Assembly (NCBI GenBank): GCA_964035015.1
Contig: OZ035997.1
Span: forward strand, 26,829,067 to 26,893,066
Direction of reading: 5' to 3'
DNA length: 64,000 nucleotides
Source: Corallium rubrum
Lineage: Eukaryota; Cnidaria; Anthozoa; Scleralcyonacea; Coralliidae
In this document: positions 1 to 11,559 of the stretch, in pieces
How positions within the stretch are numbered: position 1 is the stretch's first letter
Layout: every line of letters begins with the position of its first letter
Program-made: the position numbers and the translations under genes
Notes under the pieces: model-generated
Seen by the model: only the letters and a program-made list of their open reading frames with translations
What the model was told of the DNA's origin: nothing
Databases searched by the model: none

Positions 1-99
1 CAGGAGAAATGCAAATGTTTGCATGTCACCTTTTGTGGCACTATAATTGCATAATATATGCATTAGCGATAGCGTGGTTAATGAGCCAAGGCTTGGCTA

Positions 100-528
100 A
101 TGAATCCAACACGCATCGAGCGACAATGAATGGTACGCAGAGAAAGTGGACGCCGCCGTGTGTAAGCAAGATTGAGGGAGAAATAAAGGAGATAAGAAGA
201 GATATATCGATTGCAACAGCAGAATTAAAACGATTGCAAATAAACGGGAAACTAACAAAGACAGGAAAGAAAAATAGAGAGCACTTAATAAACAATAGAG
301 GTGTCAAAATATCATGTGTAAGCATAATTAACTTTATTGAAAAGCAGAAATCAACACTGAAACGAATGGCAAGAAAGAGAAGAAGAAAGATAAAGTGGTA
401 CGAATAAAAAAAATGGTATAAGATGTATATCAACACCCCAACCAAGATACATAACATAATGCGAGAAACTATCCGGAAAGACCCCAACAACCTGAAACCT
501 AATCTATTGATGGATGATTGTAATCGTA
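100..528 (+). pseudogene. N-terminal ORF fragment of the restriction-endonuclease LINE
   Basis: The segment encodes a lysine/arginine-rich, predicted helical stretch (SKIEGEIKEIRRDI.., later ..ARKRRRKIKW), stops at 407, then resumes in another frame to the PLE insertion at 528. The pattern of a charged helical segment before an EFW..W block and the RT resembles LINE polyproteins common in cnidarians. That family likeness is from memory and not searched. The reading continues in phase past the PLE at 1867, which supports one interrupted ORF. Confidence 0.6.
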
Positions 529-635
529 ATCTTGTTATAAAAATTATTGCCCAGCAAATAATTCGTAACAAAGCCATAATAAAATCAAAAGTCGTAAGTA
601 AGCATGATAAAAAAATTTTTAATGAAGAACTAACG

Positions 636-663
636 TTTCGTCACTAACCAGCGACATCATCAG
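636..663 (-). ncRNA. Hammerhead-like motif in PLE copy A terminal region
   Basis: Reading the minus strand: CTGATGA, one T, a 5-bp stem GTCGC/GTGAC with a 6-nt loop, then GAAA. Hammerhead ribozymes have been reported in Penelope-like elements. Here the catalytic core boxes and helix II are visible, but one nucleotide is extra between CUGAUGA and helix II, and I cannot complete helices I and III. Call it hammerhead-like, with activity unproven. Confidence 0.5.
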
Positions 664-941
664 AGTGATAAATATTTACAAAAATGTCTCAGCTTTATAC
701 CTACGCAATTACAAAAATAGATGTGATAGGAGAATAATAGATGAGGGAGACGTCAGAAGTGAAGAGTCACCCGCGAAGGTGAGAAGTCAGAATAACATTA
801 AAGGAAAGGATCTAATATTAGCATTAAGTGATGGATTTATTTTTGATATGAGTAAACTTTCTCGGAGAAGGACATTAAATTCTGAATTACCAGATGATAA
901 AATAGAAAAGTCATCAAACGAGATAGGATGACCAGTTTGAC

Positions 942-1826
942 TCACGTGTGTGGAAATACTAGATAAGGTTGATTGAGAAACTTTGTTTCCGGTGTAAGGT
1001 GAAATGCCATATGCTCAGAAGCCCTAATGTGTAAATTTCGGCATGTTTCGCCAATATACAAGGAGTTACATCCTTGGCACGTAAATTTGTAAACCACATG
1101 AGATCTTAATTGCATAGGAATCCGGTCCTTAAATCGAAAAAAGTTTGAGAGACGGCATACAGGTCGAAATATAATTCGAAGGTTAATGTGCGGATAGGCT
1201 GATGAAATTAATTTTCGAAGTTGTGTGCGGATTTGTAAGCCGTGATCACCAGTGAAAGGAAAAACAAACGAAATCTGTAACTTAGGCGCCATGAGAGGTT
1301 TGATCGGAGGTGAAAAAATCTTATTCAAAAAAGTGCGAATACATTGATCTAAAAACCGTTCAGGGTATCCATTTTTAAGTAAGAAAGTTTTAAATTTTGC
1401 AAGTTCCTCATGAAAAATAGTATATGACGAACATAAGTTGAAGTATCGAAATAAAAGAGTGTAAATGAGCCCCTTTTTGTAAATCGTAGGCAAAAAGCTT
1501 TCAAAATTAGTAAACAATCCGGTAAAAGTCGGCTTGCGGTAAACGGAAGTAATAAAAGAGTTGTTGGAGCGACTTATATTTATGTCAAGGAATGACAAGG
1601 TTTTATTGGCTTCAACTTCACATGTAAATTTGATGTTACAGTGTTGTGAATTCAAATAGTCAAGAAAGGGTTTGATATGATCTCTGGATCGAAATAGAAT
1701 AAAAGAATCGTCAACATAACGCCTGTAAAATGCCGGTTTAAATTCTGCGGGGCAATTATCCAACCATATCTTTTCATGGTGCGAAAGAAAAATATTTGCA
1801 AGCAGCGGACCAAGTGGAGAGCCCAT
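942..1826 (-). pseudogene. PLE reverse transcriptase / GIY-YIG endonuclease fragment (copy A)
   Basis: A 294-codon open stretch covers the C-terminal half of a Penelope RT and its endonuclease. Residues near 36-48 hold the catalytic YVDD. Residues near 245-275 hold the GIY-YIG core (Y.F.C..C, YIGET, R..EH). Full-length PLE proteins are about twice this length and the fingers domain is absent, so this is a truncated pseudogene. A one-base indel after EHM changes the frame of the last about 20 residues compared with copy B. Confidence 0.88.
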
Positions 1827-1876
1827 AGCAACTCCATCTATCTGATCGTAAAAATGTCTAATCGTAGTGAAGACTC

Positions 1877-1942
1877 TGATTCAATTAGCCTGCGTGCAGA
1901 CGCTTGTATTTCCGAGCGTCTGCACGCAGGCTATGATTCAAT
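1877..1942. mobile_element. 48-bp hairpin insertion with 9-bp target-site duplication
   Basis: A near-perfect hairpin (1886-1933) has 19-nt arms beginning TAGCCTGCGTGCAGACG and a 10-nt loop. It is flanked on both sides by TGATTCAAT (1877-1885 and 1934-1942). It interrupts the LINE ORF. Removing it with one repeat leaves the local reading frame continuous. A related sequence (TCTGCACGCAGGCTA) occurs near 42837. It behaves like an extremely small MITE. Confidence 0.75.
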
Positions 1943-1985
1943 GTGCTTTGAAAGCTTACAACAGGCTGAGGGGTTTTGGTGACCT

Positions 1986-2950
1986 ATGTGGGAAACTGAG
2001 GGAAATGGAAATCCGTGTGCTCCGTGGTTAAAAGAAATTGAAGAAGTCATGGCAAGCTGCATACGAGAGAATTCTGATAACACAGACTCGATGACTATTA
2101 AAGAAGAACAAATTAGGCAAGCCATTAAGAAGAAAAAGAATTGGTCAGCGCCAGGCCCGGACGGAATAGCAAACTATTGGCTAAAGAAAATAACATCCCT
2201 CCATGGACATTTGGCAAAAGTTATTGAATCTGTTATCAACGAAAATGAAGCATTACCAGAATGGCTAAATATGGGGGCGAACAACACTTTTCCCTAAAGA
2301 CGGTGAATGGAGCTCCGCAAATCATAGACCTATAACGTGCCTAAACACCACATATAAACTTACGACATCAATAACTCTCCCCATTGTTGACAACCACCTA
2401 AAGCGTCATGAATTTCTCCAACAGGACCAAAGAGGAGCGAAGGAAGAGGTCTCGGGCTGCCTTGACAATCTTCTAATAGATAAGATTGTTCTTGAGGATG
2501 TTAAAGAGAAGAAACGCAACATGGCATGCGCTTGGGTGGATGTACGAAAAGCCTACGACAGCGTAGATCATACTATCCTTGGAAAAGTTCTAGAAATCCA
2601 TAGCTTCCCCAAATATTTGATATCCATCATTATGAAATTGGTAACCAAGTGCTCTATAACGCTGGTAGTTAAAACAAAAGCAGCTAGGTATGCAAGAATC
2701 AAGCAAAGTAACCATTAGAAAAGGTTTACTGCAAGGTGACTCTTTGTGCCCGAAACTCTTTACCATTTACATCAATCCAGCTGCCTGGAAAATAAGAGCT
2801 AGGCTACCGATGGCTATATCTTAAGTAAACCAATAAGGCTTAAAATCACTCAGTTGATGTTTATTGACGATTTGAAAGTCATTGCTGCAAATGAGAAAAA
2901 ACTTCACCTGGTTTTAAAGTTAACACAAAACTGTATGAAAGATTTGAACA
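1986..2950 (+). pseudogene. Reverse transcriptase core of the restriction-endonuclease LINE, frameshifted
   Basis: RT blocks 1 to 5 are recognisable but spread over different frames: NWSAPGPDGI at 2140-2169, the NHRPITCL block near 2317-2340, the palm-A segment WVDVRKAYDSVDH near 2533-2572, a GLLQGDSLCPKLFTIYIN block near 2728-2780, and the catalytic FIDD at 2857-2868. Frame breaks near 2280, 2718 and 2820 rule out function. The order and spacing match a LINE RT. It is on the strand of the flanking N-terminal and endonuclease fragments. Confidence 0.8.
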
Positions 2951-4493
2951 TGGAATGGGGAGCAAAGAAATGTGCCATTATGAATGTGAAGAGAGGGAAA
3001 CTGGAAGAGCAGCCAGATTTACACCTGAATGAAACTACAAAAATTAGAGCAGTAAGTAAGGACAGACCATATAAATTTCTGGGCATTTATGAGCATACTT
3101 GTCATGATTCGAAATTAATTCGTAATGAAGTCAGTAAAGAGTTCCTGCAAAGAATGTGGTTAATATGGTCCTCTCCTATGTCCGAGCCATTAAAGATCCA
3201 TGCCACCAATACGTTTGCCATCCCAGCACTTACGTACTACATGTGCACTACTGAATGGGCTGTGCATGACCTACAAGAGTTAGATAGAGAAGTCAGAAAA
3301 ATTCTCACCGATGCTGGCGCAAGACACCCTGGGGCGTCTGTACCACTTCTCTACATGCCAAGATCCATGGGAGGCCGTGGTATGAAATCTGTAGCGGATG
3401 AATATATAGAGACGAAAATAAAAACTGCTGTACACCTGTATTCGTCAGATGATTTAAGGATGCAAGCTGTGGCCCAAATCGACCAACAAAGAGGGGAGAA
3501 AGGCAGAAGATCAATTATGGAAGATGCGGAGAAATTTGCAGCAAAACTGGGTGTCGAAGTCAATAATATTAGAGAGAACCATGGGTGGAAAATAAAATAC
3601 ACAACGCAGGATAGAACGCAACTATTGGCGACTAAAGAAGAAAGTGTAAAAGAAGTGTTGAAGAAAGCAAGCCGGGACAAGCGAAAACGAGAAATAGAAG
3701 GACAGAAATGGTTAGGAAATTTTACGACGACTCGATGGACTGATAACACCGTGAATAATGAATGAATGCTGTTTTACTTGGCTGAACTACTGGACAGAGT
3801 GTCAGGCTGACGTCGTGGCTGACGTCGAGGAACTTTATCAACAGCTGCTGCCTACCCGTGTATACTACCAACAGAAACTTGGACAAGAAGTACCAAATAC
3901 CCGATGTCGCCTATGTAACACAAAACCAGAAACAGTGGCTCACATACTGACTGGATGTCCAAGACTGACACAGTCAGAGTATTTGTATCGCCATAACAAC
4001 GCGATTAAATGCCTCTACTATTCCTTGCTAAAGCATTACAAACTTGTCAGGGAAGTCCCTTCATGGAACAACATTACAAACCCAAAGCCGATTGTAGTAA
4101 GCATCAACAGGAAGCCAAGTTCTCTACGCCCAGGAACAAGGAAACAGACCTGACGTTGTCGTTAACGATCATGAAAATAAAGAAATAGTAGTTGTGGAGT
4201 TTAGCTGCCCGTGGATTTCGAATAGACAGAAGAAAGTCTTAGAAAAACAAGAGAAATACCAAGAGGTCCGCACTGAACTAAAGAGAAGATATGTCGACTA
4301 TAAAGTAAATCACATTAATGTGATTGTTGATGCCCTCGGTGGGTACTCAAAGGAACTACAAGATAACCTCGTGTGCCTCCTCGGAAAACAAGAAACAATT
4401 AGAGTTTTAAAGATAATGCAAAGGTCTGTCTTGTTCGGATCGATAAGGATCAAGAACTTGTTCAAAACAACTGTCGCCGCATCTGTTTCTTAA
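2854..4493 (+). pseudogene. RT thumb, zinc knuckle and restriction-like endonuclease of the LINE, frameshifted
   Basis: A 303-residue open stretch (2854-3765) carries the FIDD palm block, the LGIYEH block and a long C-terminal RT/thumb region. After a frame change, 3758-4153 encodes the CCHC knuckle and an RHN motif. A further frame change reaches PD..EF and a lysine-rich tail ending at 4493. In R2-type elements CCHC + RHN + PD-(D/E)xK make the target-nicking endonuclease. The PD motif lies in the frame that continues into the tail, not in that of the knuckle, so the frameshift falls inside the catalytic domain. Confidence 0.8.
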
Positions 4494-4499
4494 ACTTTT

Positions 4500-5750
<1,251 letters not shown>

Positions 5751-5762
5751 AAGACACGCAAT

Positions 5763-5769
5763 ATAAAGA
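5763..5769 (+). promoter_or_regulatory. Possible TATA box of the GPCR gene
   Basis: TATAAAG lies about 150 bp upstream of the GPCR start codon at 5917, in the right orientation and within an ordinary 5'-UTR distance. No transcript evidence is available, so this is a suggestion only. Confidence 0.3.
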
Positions 5770-5916
5770 TCAAAGAAAGATTGCGAAAGCAAACATCGCG
5801 CATAAAGCTTACTGAAACTTACTGAAGTCAAGTTCAAAGTTCTGAATATTCTTCAGAAAAACTATTATATCAAATGTTAAAAACTAGATTATTTCGAAAA
5901 GAAATTTAGACTAAAG

Positions 5917-6879
5917 ATGAACGCCACAATAAGAAGCTCGAACAGTACCGCCATGATTTTTGAAAGTTGCTGGGATGGATTCGTTGTCCACAGACCGTCA
6001 CCTTCCTATGTCCTCAACACCATCCTAGCTTTGGTTGCAACCACAACTGTTGGTCTCATTGGAATCATCCTTAATTCGCTTGTGCTTTTCATTTTTTGGA
6101 AGTCACAGAAAATGAGAGAGAAGATATCGTCTATGATGATCATGGTGTTGTCTTCAAATGATCTTGCAGTAGTAACAATTGTTCCGGCATTTCTCTTCAT
6201 CCAGTCAGTTACCAACATTATTGGAGCACCAAATTGCCTTTACAATAAGTGTTATCAAATAGCGGGTCTCATAGTCTTAGGGGTATCCGCCATGACTCTT
6301 TTGGTCATGCATATCGACAGGTATTTAGCGATAGTTCATCCCATCTTTCATCGTCTTACGATAACCAAGAAAAAATACATGTTAATATTGATTTCTCTGT
6401 GGTCCGTGGTAACAGTCCCCGCAGGAGTTCGTGCTATTTCGCCATTGATTTCCAACATTATTTTCTCATTAATCTTCATCACGTTCATCTTCCCGACTGT
6501 ATTTACGTATATATCAATCTTCAGTGTTGCAAGAAAGAAATTAAGAAAAGTAAACCCAGGAAACAACGACGCCGTGAACACAGTCGTCACGTCGAACAAC
6601 CTTGCAACGTTTTTGCGCGAACTAAAAGTGGCAAAAACATATCTCTTCATCGTTTCCATATGTTTTGCTTGTTATCTTCCAACAGGAATCTTCGGTGCAT
6701 TATGGCTTCCACTGCAGAATGAAAAGCAGACACTGAATATCCTTATCAAATTCTATCCTTGGTGCCCTTGTTTTCTTCTACTAAATTCGTCCTTGAATTG
6801 TTTGGTGTTTTTCTGGTCAAACAGAGAACTCCGAAAAGAAGCTTCTAAAATCGTCAAAACCTTTTTCCGCCGAGAATAA
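5917..6879 (+). CDS. Rhodopsin-class (class A) G protein-coupled receptor, single exon, orphan
   Basis: A 320-residue seven-helix receptor in the plasma membrane, expected to pass an external ligand signal to a heterotrimeric G protein. Seen: TM1 about 34-60 with N53; TM2 about 70-95 with D82; C107 and C112 before TM3; the DRYLAIVHP motif at 134-142 closing TM3; TM4 with W162; TM5 with P193; a short third intracellular loop (about 205-236); TM6 with C252-Y-L-P255 in place of CWxP; TM7 with N294-C-L-V-F in place of NPxxY; and a basic C-tail. N2 and N9 are possible glycosylation sites in a short N-terminus without a signal peptide. Intronless divergent receptors of this sort are abundant in cnidarians and are often auto-labelled melanocortin-, adenosine- or melatonin-like. 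The ligand cannot be named. The ORF is intact. Confidence 0.93.
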   Translation: MNATIRSSNSTAMIFESCWDGFVVHRPSPSYVLNTILALVATTTVGLIGIILNSLVLFIFWKSQKMREKISSMMIMVLSSNDLAVVTIVPAFLFIQSVTNIIGAPNCLYNKCYQIAGLIVLGVSAMTLLVMHIDRYLAIVHPIFHRLTITKKKYMLILISLWSVVTVPAGVRAISPLISNIIFSLIFITFIFPTVFTYISIFSVARKKLRKVNPGNNDAVNTVVTSNNLATFLRELKVAKTYLFIVSICFACYLPTGIFGALWLPLQNEKQTLNILIKFYPWCPCFLLLNSSLNCLVFFWSNRELRKEASKIVKTFFRRE

Positions 6880-7107
6880 TTTCGTAGATGCATTTCTGTA
6901 TGTTTAACAACATAACAACGTACAACTGTAACTTTGTTATATATGATTATTTAACTCTAAAACTTTAAAATTTCTTTTGGGGTTGTTTTTTTTGCATTCT
7001 CGTTGGTTTTGCTTTATTTTCTCGTTTATTCTTTTGTTCTTGTCGTCCAATATATCGGACACTTGACCGTTAAAGACTAAACTTTTGTATATAGATAAAT
7101 TTTTTTA

Positions 7108-7302
<195 letters not shown>

Positions 7303-7316
7303 ATTTATTTATTTCT

Positions 7317-7336
7317 CCCCCCCCCCCCCCCCCCCC
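7317..7336. repeat. Poly-C tract
   Basis: Twenty consecutive C residues directly after the TA microsatellite. Length is likely polymorphic and hard to sequence. Confidence 0.9.
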
Positions 7337-8142
7337 TCTCACCTCAAACGCTAATTGACCAAGCACAATAAGGCAGAGGTCAGGGTCACGTGGGGTCACA
7401 TTAGGATTTTGTTTAACAGATAATATTTTATCTCTTGAGTCATTTAAACTAAACCGTTCAGAACGTTCATACGCAATTTTTGAGCTATTTATCCTTCTAC
7501 TTCCTAAGTGAATATAATAAATTTAAAGTCATGATATGAGTTATGGCTTAATTTAATGTGTTTTGGGGCAACCAGTTTTTTACTTTGACTGCCTGAGCTG
7601 ATTTACCGTAATTTGACAACAGCACTAAATTTATATATATTTCACGATATATATATTTTGATAAGTTGTCAAAGTCTAAAATATTACTGTATTTCTTTAG
7701 TTTAACTTTTATACAGCCTATAATTTTATATAAGTTTCATGTCCATGCATGATACGCCATTACGGCGGTTCTTGTCTGTAAACTTGTATGTTACGATGAC
7801 ACTATTTGTAATTTGGCAATCAATGTTTAATATTTATAATAACTAATAAAAGTTCGGACTTTGAGCATTGTCTTAGAAATATCTGGATAATCAATATTTC
7901 TGACTTGAAATTATGTTGATTACTGTATCTTGCCAGATCAACTTATTTTCTTCAGTGTTCGTTCAAGCCTGATTCACACTTGTGAAATAAGCACAAGAAC
8001 GAAACAAAAGATAAAACAAAAAGGTATTCCAATGGGGCGAAACAAGCATAAGCACCTCAAGCACATGAAATAAGCCACAAACACAAGAGCTGTACAAAAG
8101 AGAAAACAAAGGTTCTTTTGTCTCGTGCTTGTGCCTACGCTT

Positions 8143-8244
8143 GTTTTTACACCGGTTCACACATCTATTTTGTTTGTGCTTATGCATGCTTGCTTCAGCT
8201 CGCATAAACACAAACAAAATAGATGTGTGAACCGGTGTAAAAAC
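8143..8244. mobile_element. Foldback (hairpin) element
   Basis: Arms of about 43 bp, starting GTTTTTACACCGGTTCACAC on the left and mirrored on the right, enclose a short loop with a repeated TGCTTGCTTCAGCTCGCA motif. It is an inverted-repeat element, possibly part of a larger MITE starting near 7970. Confidence 0.75.
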
Positions 8245-8308
8245 ATGCGTGCTTGCTTCAGCTCGCATTCACAAAGTGAATTTTACCTCACAGAGTCACG
8301 GTCTCTTA

Positions 8309-8865
8309 AGCCGCGTTCACACTACCCAGGCCTGGCCTAGGTCAGGCTGGGCCTGGGTAAAACCTGCCGCTTTCACACTGGCTTTGGCCCAGGAGAAATT
8401 AGGCTCTATGTAGCCTCGTTATGGCTAGCTTACGCAAGTGTATACCGTAATGGCGGATTCTCGTGTATTATTAGGGTTATAACCCTTATTATTTCTAACG
8501 CTGAAGTTATCCAGCTGTTCCTGGATGTTCTGATCACTCCACATCGTGATTAGATACTCTGTCTCGTCATCCGTCCAATAATTTGCCACGAGCAATACAA
8601 AAATTTAAACTAATCGAAGCCGAGAACCAATCGAGAAGCTGTTCTGGCGCGTTAAAACCTACCAACGTTCATCGCGGGCTCCAATCACCATGGCAATGAG
8701 GCCAATCGCAGGTCAGGCCCAGGTAAAACCGGTTCACACTAGGTCAGGGTCAGGTCAGGCCGGTCCCAGGTCAGGCCTAGGCCAGGTAAAAGTCGTTCAC
8801 ACCATCAAAAATCTAGGCCCAGGTCAGGGTCAGGCCGGGGCTAGGTCAGTAGTGTGAACGCGGCT
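8309..8865. mobile_element. MITE with TTA target-site duplication (PIF/Harbinger-like)
   Basis: Terminal inverted repeats AGCCGCGTTCACACTAC and GTAGTGTGAACGCGGCT are exact mirrors, flanked by TTA at 8306-8308 and 8866-8868. A 3-bp TWA duplication is typical of PIF/Harbinger. The inside is rich in GGTCAGGCC / CTAGGCCAGG motifs on both strands. It has no coding capacity. Confidence 0.9.
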
Positions 8866-10016
8866 TTATAGACAGACACACTGAACATGAAAATAAACCT
8901 TCACCATGCACAGAGAAATCCTGGATTGTGGTGCGGTAGAGTGCTACAGTGCTGCTTTCTTGGACAACCGATTCATAGATTCAAAATTTGTGTTGTGTGA
9001 ATGGGCTCTGCAAGCTAATGTATGCATGTATGAATATACAGGAAACAGTTTTCTGTGTTGTATTGTAATAATTATGGTAACGTGACATTGACATCATCAC
9101 AAAACTTAAAAATAGGTACGCGTTGCGTACATGCGGATACTGGTATTTGGCTAACATGGCTGAACAATGTAAATTGTATGTTGCAAGCACATTTATGTTC
9201 TGAAGATATTACGTTCGACTTACATTATTGTAAAGTTAACATATGATGGTGATTGTAAGATGCGTTTGGAAAGATTGTGATTTTGAGGGGAATAATGAGC
9301 AAATTATGCACCAGTCAATTGAAACTACGGCCCCCCGACCCCCGGGGCGTAGCGGGGCTTTAACGGGGAAATAGCCGTGGAATACGCCTATTTAACAACA
9401 CATTTCCCCGGGGGTACGGGGCATTTAACAAGGTTAATAATTTAGAGGGGAAATGTAGCGGGGATTTAACGCTCGGCCATAGTAAGGAAGGACTGGGTCC
9501 AAATGAAAAAAAATCATAAAAATCGCACATCGTCGAAAAAGGTGAGTTTTAATTTGTTGCAATCACTCCTAAATAGTCAGCCATCATGTTATCACTTTAC
9601 AAGATTTCAATACACTTTAATTAAAAGACTGTATTTTCGCTGTTTTTCCTTTTTTTTATGTCTTTTTATAATACCGAATTATTCATGAGAAAATTAAGTA
9701 TTCATGAGTCATGACTATGTGTGTTGTTTTTTCGTATATATACATTCATTTATTGTATATCTGCTTAAAACTCCGGTTTATACTGTCAAATGTTTACTGA
9801 ACTTTCACAAGGTAAAGAAATACGAGGAGCAAAATTGCAGCAACTTGCAACAAAATCTGATTTCAATTTGCAAGACCTGAGACAACATTTATCAATATTG
9901 CGAATTAACATGTGTTGAAATCAAATTTTGTTGTAAGTTGCTGTGACTTTGTTGCTCGCATTACTTCTATACCCGTTTCGTGTTAAATTTACGTATTACT
10001 TTATTTGTTTATATTG

Positions 10017-11374
10017 TACGAAAGCCGGGTAGGGACTTCAGACTTCAGACTTCGGATTTCAGACTTCAAACTTCAGACTTCACACTAAACTTAGTTTAGT
10101 TTAGTTTTTGTTCTTGTTATTGTTGTTATATGCTCTGGTTAGACTTAAAAATGAAATTTACGCCCTGTTGTCTATTCCATCAATTATATTTAATGATTGT
10201 AAAGTTGATAAAAATGACTTCAGACTTCAGACTTCAGACTTCAGACTTCAGACTTCGGACTTCGGACTTCGGACTTCAGACTTCAGACTTCAAACTTCAG
10301 ACTTCAGACTTCAGACTTCGGACTTCGGACTTCGGACTTAGGGGGCGATTACATGGACCGAGCTAGCCCGGTTAACCGGGATGAGTTTACGAAACGATTA
10401 CATGGAGCGGGCTGGCCCGGTAAGCCGGGATGATTTCAGGCCGAAATTCGCAGTTATCAAGTAAACAAGGGCAAAGTTACGTTAGCTTTACTTCAGTTTT
10501 ACACTAATTAGTCTATTATTTATTTTGTAAGCCCATCGTTAATAAAAAAATTGTTTAAGTCTTAGCTAACCCGGGAAAGCGTCTTCACGAAGGCTAATTA
10601 ATTTATTAAATCTTCGCTTTGATCACTAAACACACAAACAACGTTGATGTTCTATTTCAGTTCCTTTCAGCACTATTTATTCACACAGTCAAGCAAACGA
10701 ACGCGTATCGAAGCGAGTTCAACAGTTTTTCAGCCCGGTTTGCCGGGATGAAACGATTACATGGACATTTTCATCCCGGTTAACCGGGCTAGCCCGGTTG
10801 CGACAACCGGGATCCCGGCAAACCGGGCTAGCCGCTTGCCATGTAATCGAAATGTTAAAACAACATGATTGATGGAGGCTGAAACACTGACAAACGCTAG
10901 CTCGAGAGATATAGTCATTTGACCGATCGTAGGTATACCGGCCTGATTTGAAGAAGTAAGGAAGGGAATAATTTGAAAATCGCCGTTCTTAGATAGCGAG
11001 GTCGGCAAATAGTAGGCGAGATACTCAATTAGCAGAATTTTCGTGTTAATATTTCCCCTTTATATATTTACTGTTCAAAATTAGATGCCATTTTATAAGG
11101 ACTATATGTAAATTAGTCCTTAAGCGGCGGCCATTTTGTCATCAATTTCTGGTAATGGAGACCACTGAGGGGCATGAATATTAAATTCAGTACATTCACC
11201 TCTGTATTTATTTTGAACGGCTGGCAAACTTAGCCTGCGAGCCGGCAGGTGACAAACTCTGAAGTCTGAAGTCTGAAGTCTGAAGTCTGAAGTCTGAAGT
11301 CTGAAGTCTGAAGTCTGAAGTCTGAAGTCTGAAGTCCGAAGTCTGAAGTCTGAAGTCCCTACCCGGCTTTCGTA
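10017..11374. mobile_element. Middle element of the nest: TIRs of CTTCAGA tandem repeats
   Basis: Both ends are inverted repeats beginning TACGAAAGCCGGGTAGGGAC and running into arrays of the 7-mer ACTTCAG/ACTTCGG (about 10033-10080, 10215-10340, and inverted at 11260-11357). The element is flanked by the 6-bp duplication ATATTG (10011-10016, 11375-11380). The tandem 7-mers act as subterminal repeats. No transposase is visible. Confidence 0.82.
10341..10850. mobile_element. Inner element of the nest: GATTACATGG-ended, CCCGGTTAACCGGG palindromes
   Basis: Ends carry CGATTACATGG and the mirror CCATGTAATCG. The subterminal regions are packed with CCCGG-type palindromes such as CCCGGTTAACCGGG and CCCGGCAAACCGGG. 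Sequences of the same style recur near 17770-18260 and 43555-43780, so this is a dispersed MITE family. Confidence 0.7.
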
Positions 11375-11559
11375 ATATTGTATCTTGATATATTTTATTA
11401 AAGTTTGGTTCAATGGTCCCCTTGGTACCGGGGCTTTTAACACCGGGGGTTTCACCGGTGGCGGGGGAAATAGCCGGGGATTAACACTGGGGAAATGTTA
11501 AATGCCCCGCTATTCCCCGGGGGTCGGGGGGCCGTAGTTTCAATTGACTGGTGCATTAG

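Larger units (their letters stand above)
529..1858 (-). mobile_element. Penelope-like element copy A, 5'-truncated, with GIY-YIG endonuclease
   Basis: Inserted in the LINE ORF and flanked by an 8-bp duplication TAATCGTA (521-528 and 1859-1866). On the minus strand it carries an RT fragment (1826 to 942) with MGSPLGPLLANIFLS, the palm motif YRRYVDDSFILF, SFLDINI, and a C-terminal GIY-YIG domain (VVYKFTCQGCNSLYIGET, then R..EH). RT plus C-terminal GIY-YIG is diagnostic of Penelope-like elements. Downstream on the same strand comes the terminal region (about 529-690) shared with copy B. The RT N-terminus is missing. The last residues after EHM are frameshifted relative to copy B. Confidence 0.92.
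9307..11555. mobile_element. Outer element of a three-level nest, TTA duplication
   Basis: Termini TGCACCAGTCAATTGAAACT (left) and its mirror AGTTTCAATTGACTGGTGCA (right) continue into GC-rich CCCCCGACCCCCGGGG arms. TTA flanks both sides (9304-9306, 11556-11558), so a Harbinger-type non-autonomous element is likely. A second element (10017-11374) sits inside it, and a third (about 10341-10850) inside that. Confidence 0.88.

Noticed and set aside
41-577. 178-codon minus-strand hydrophobic frame
   Set aside because: Antisense of the lysine-rich LINE N-terminal fragment; no independent similarity.
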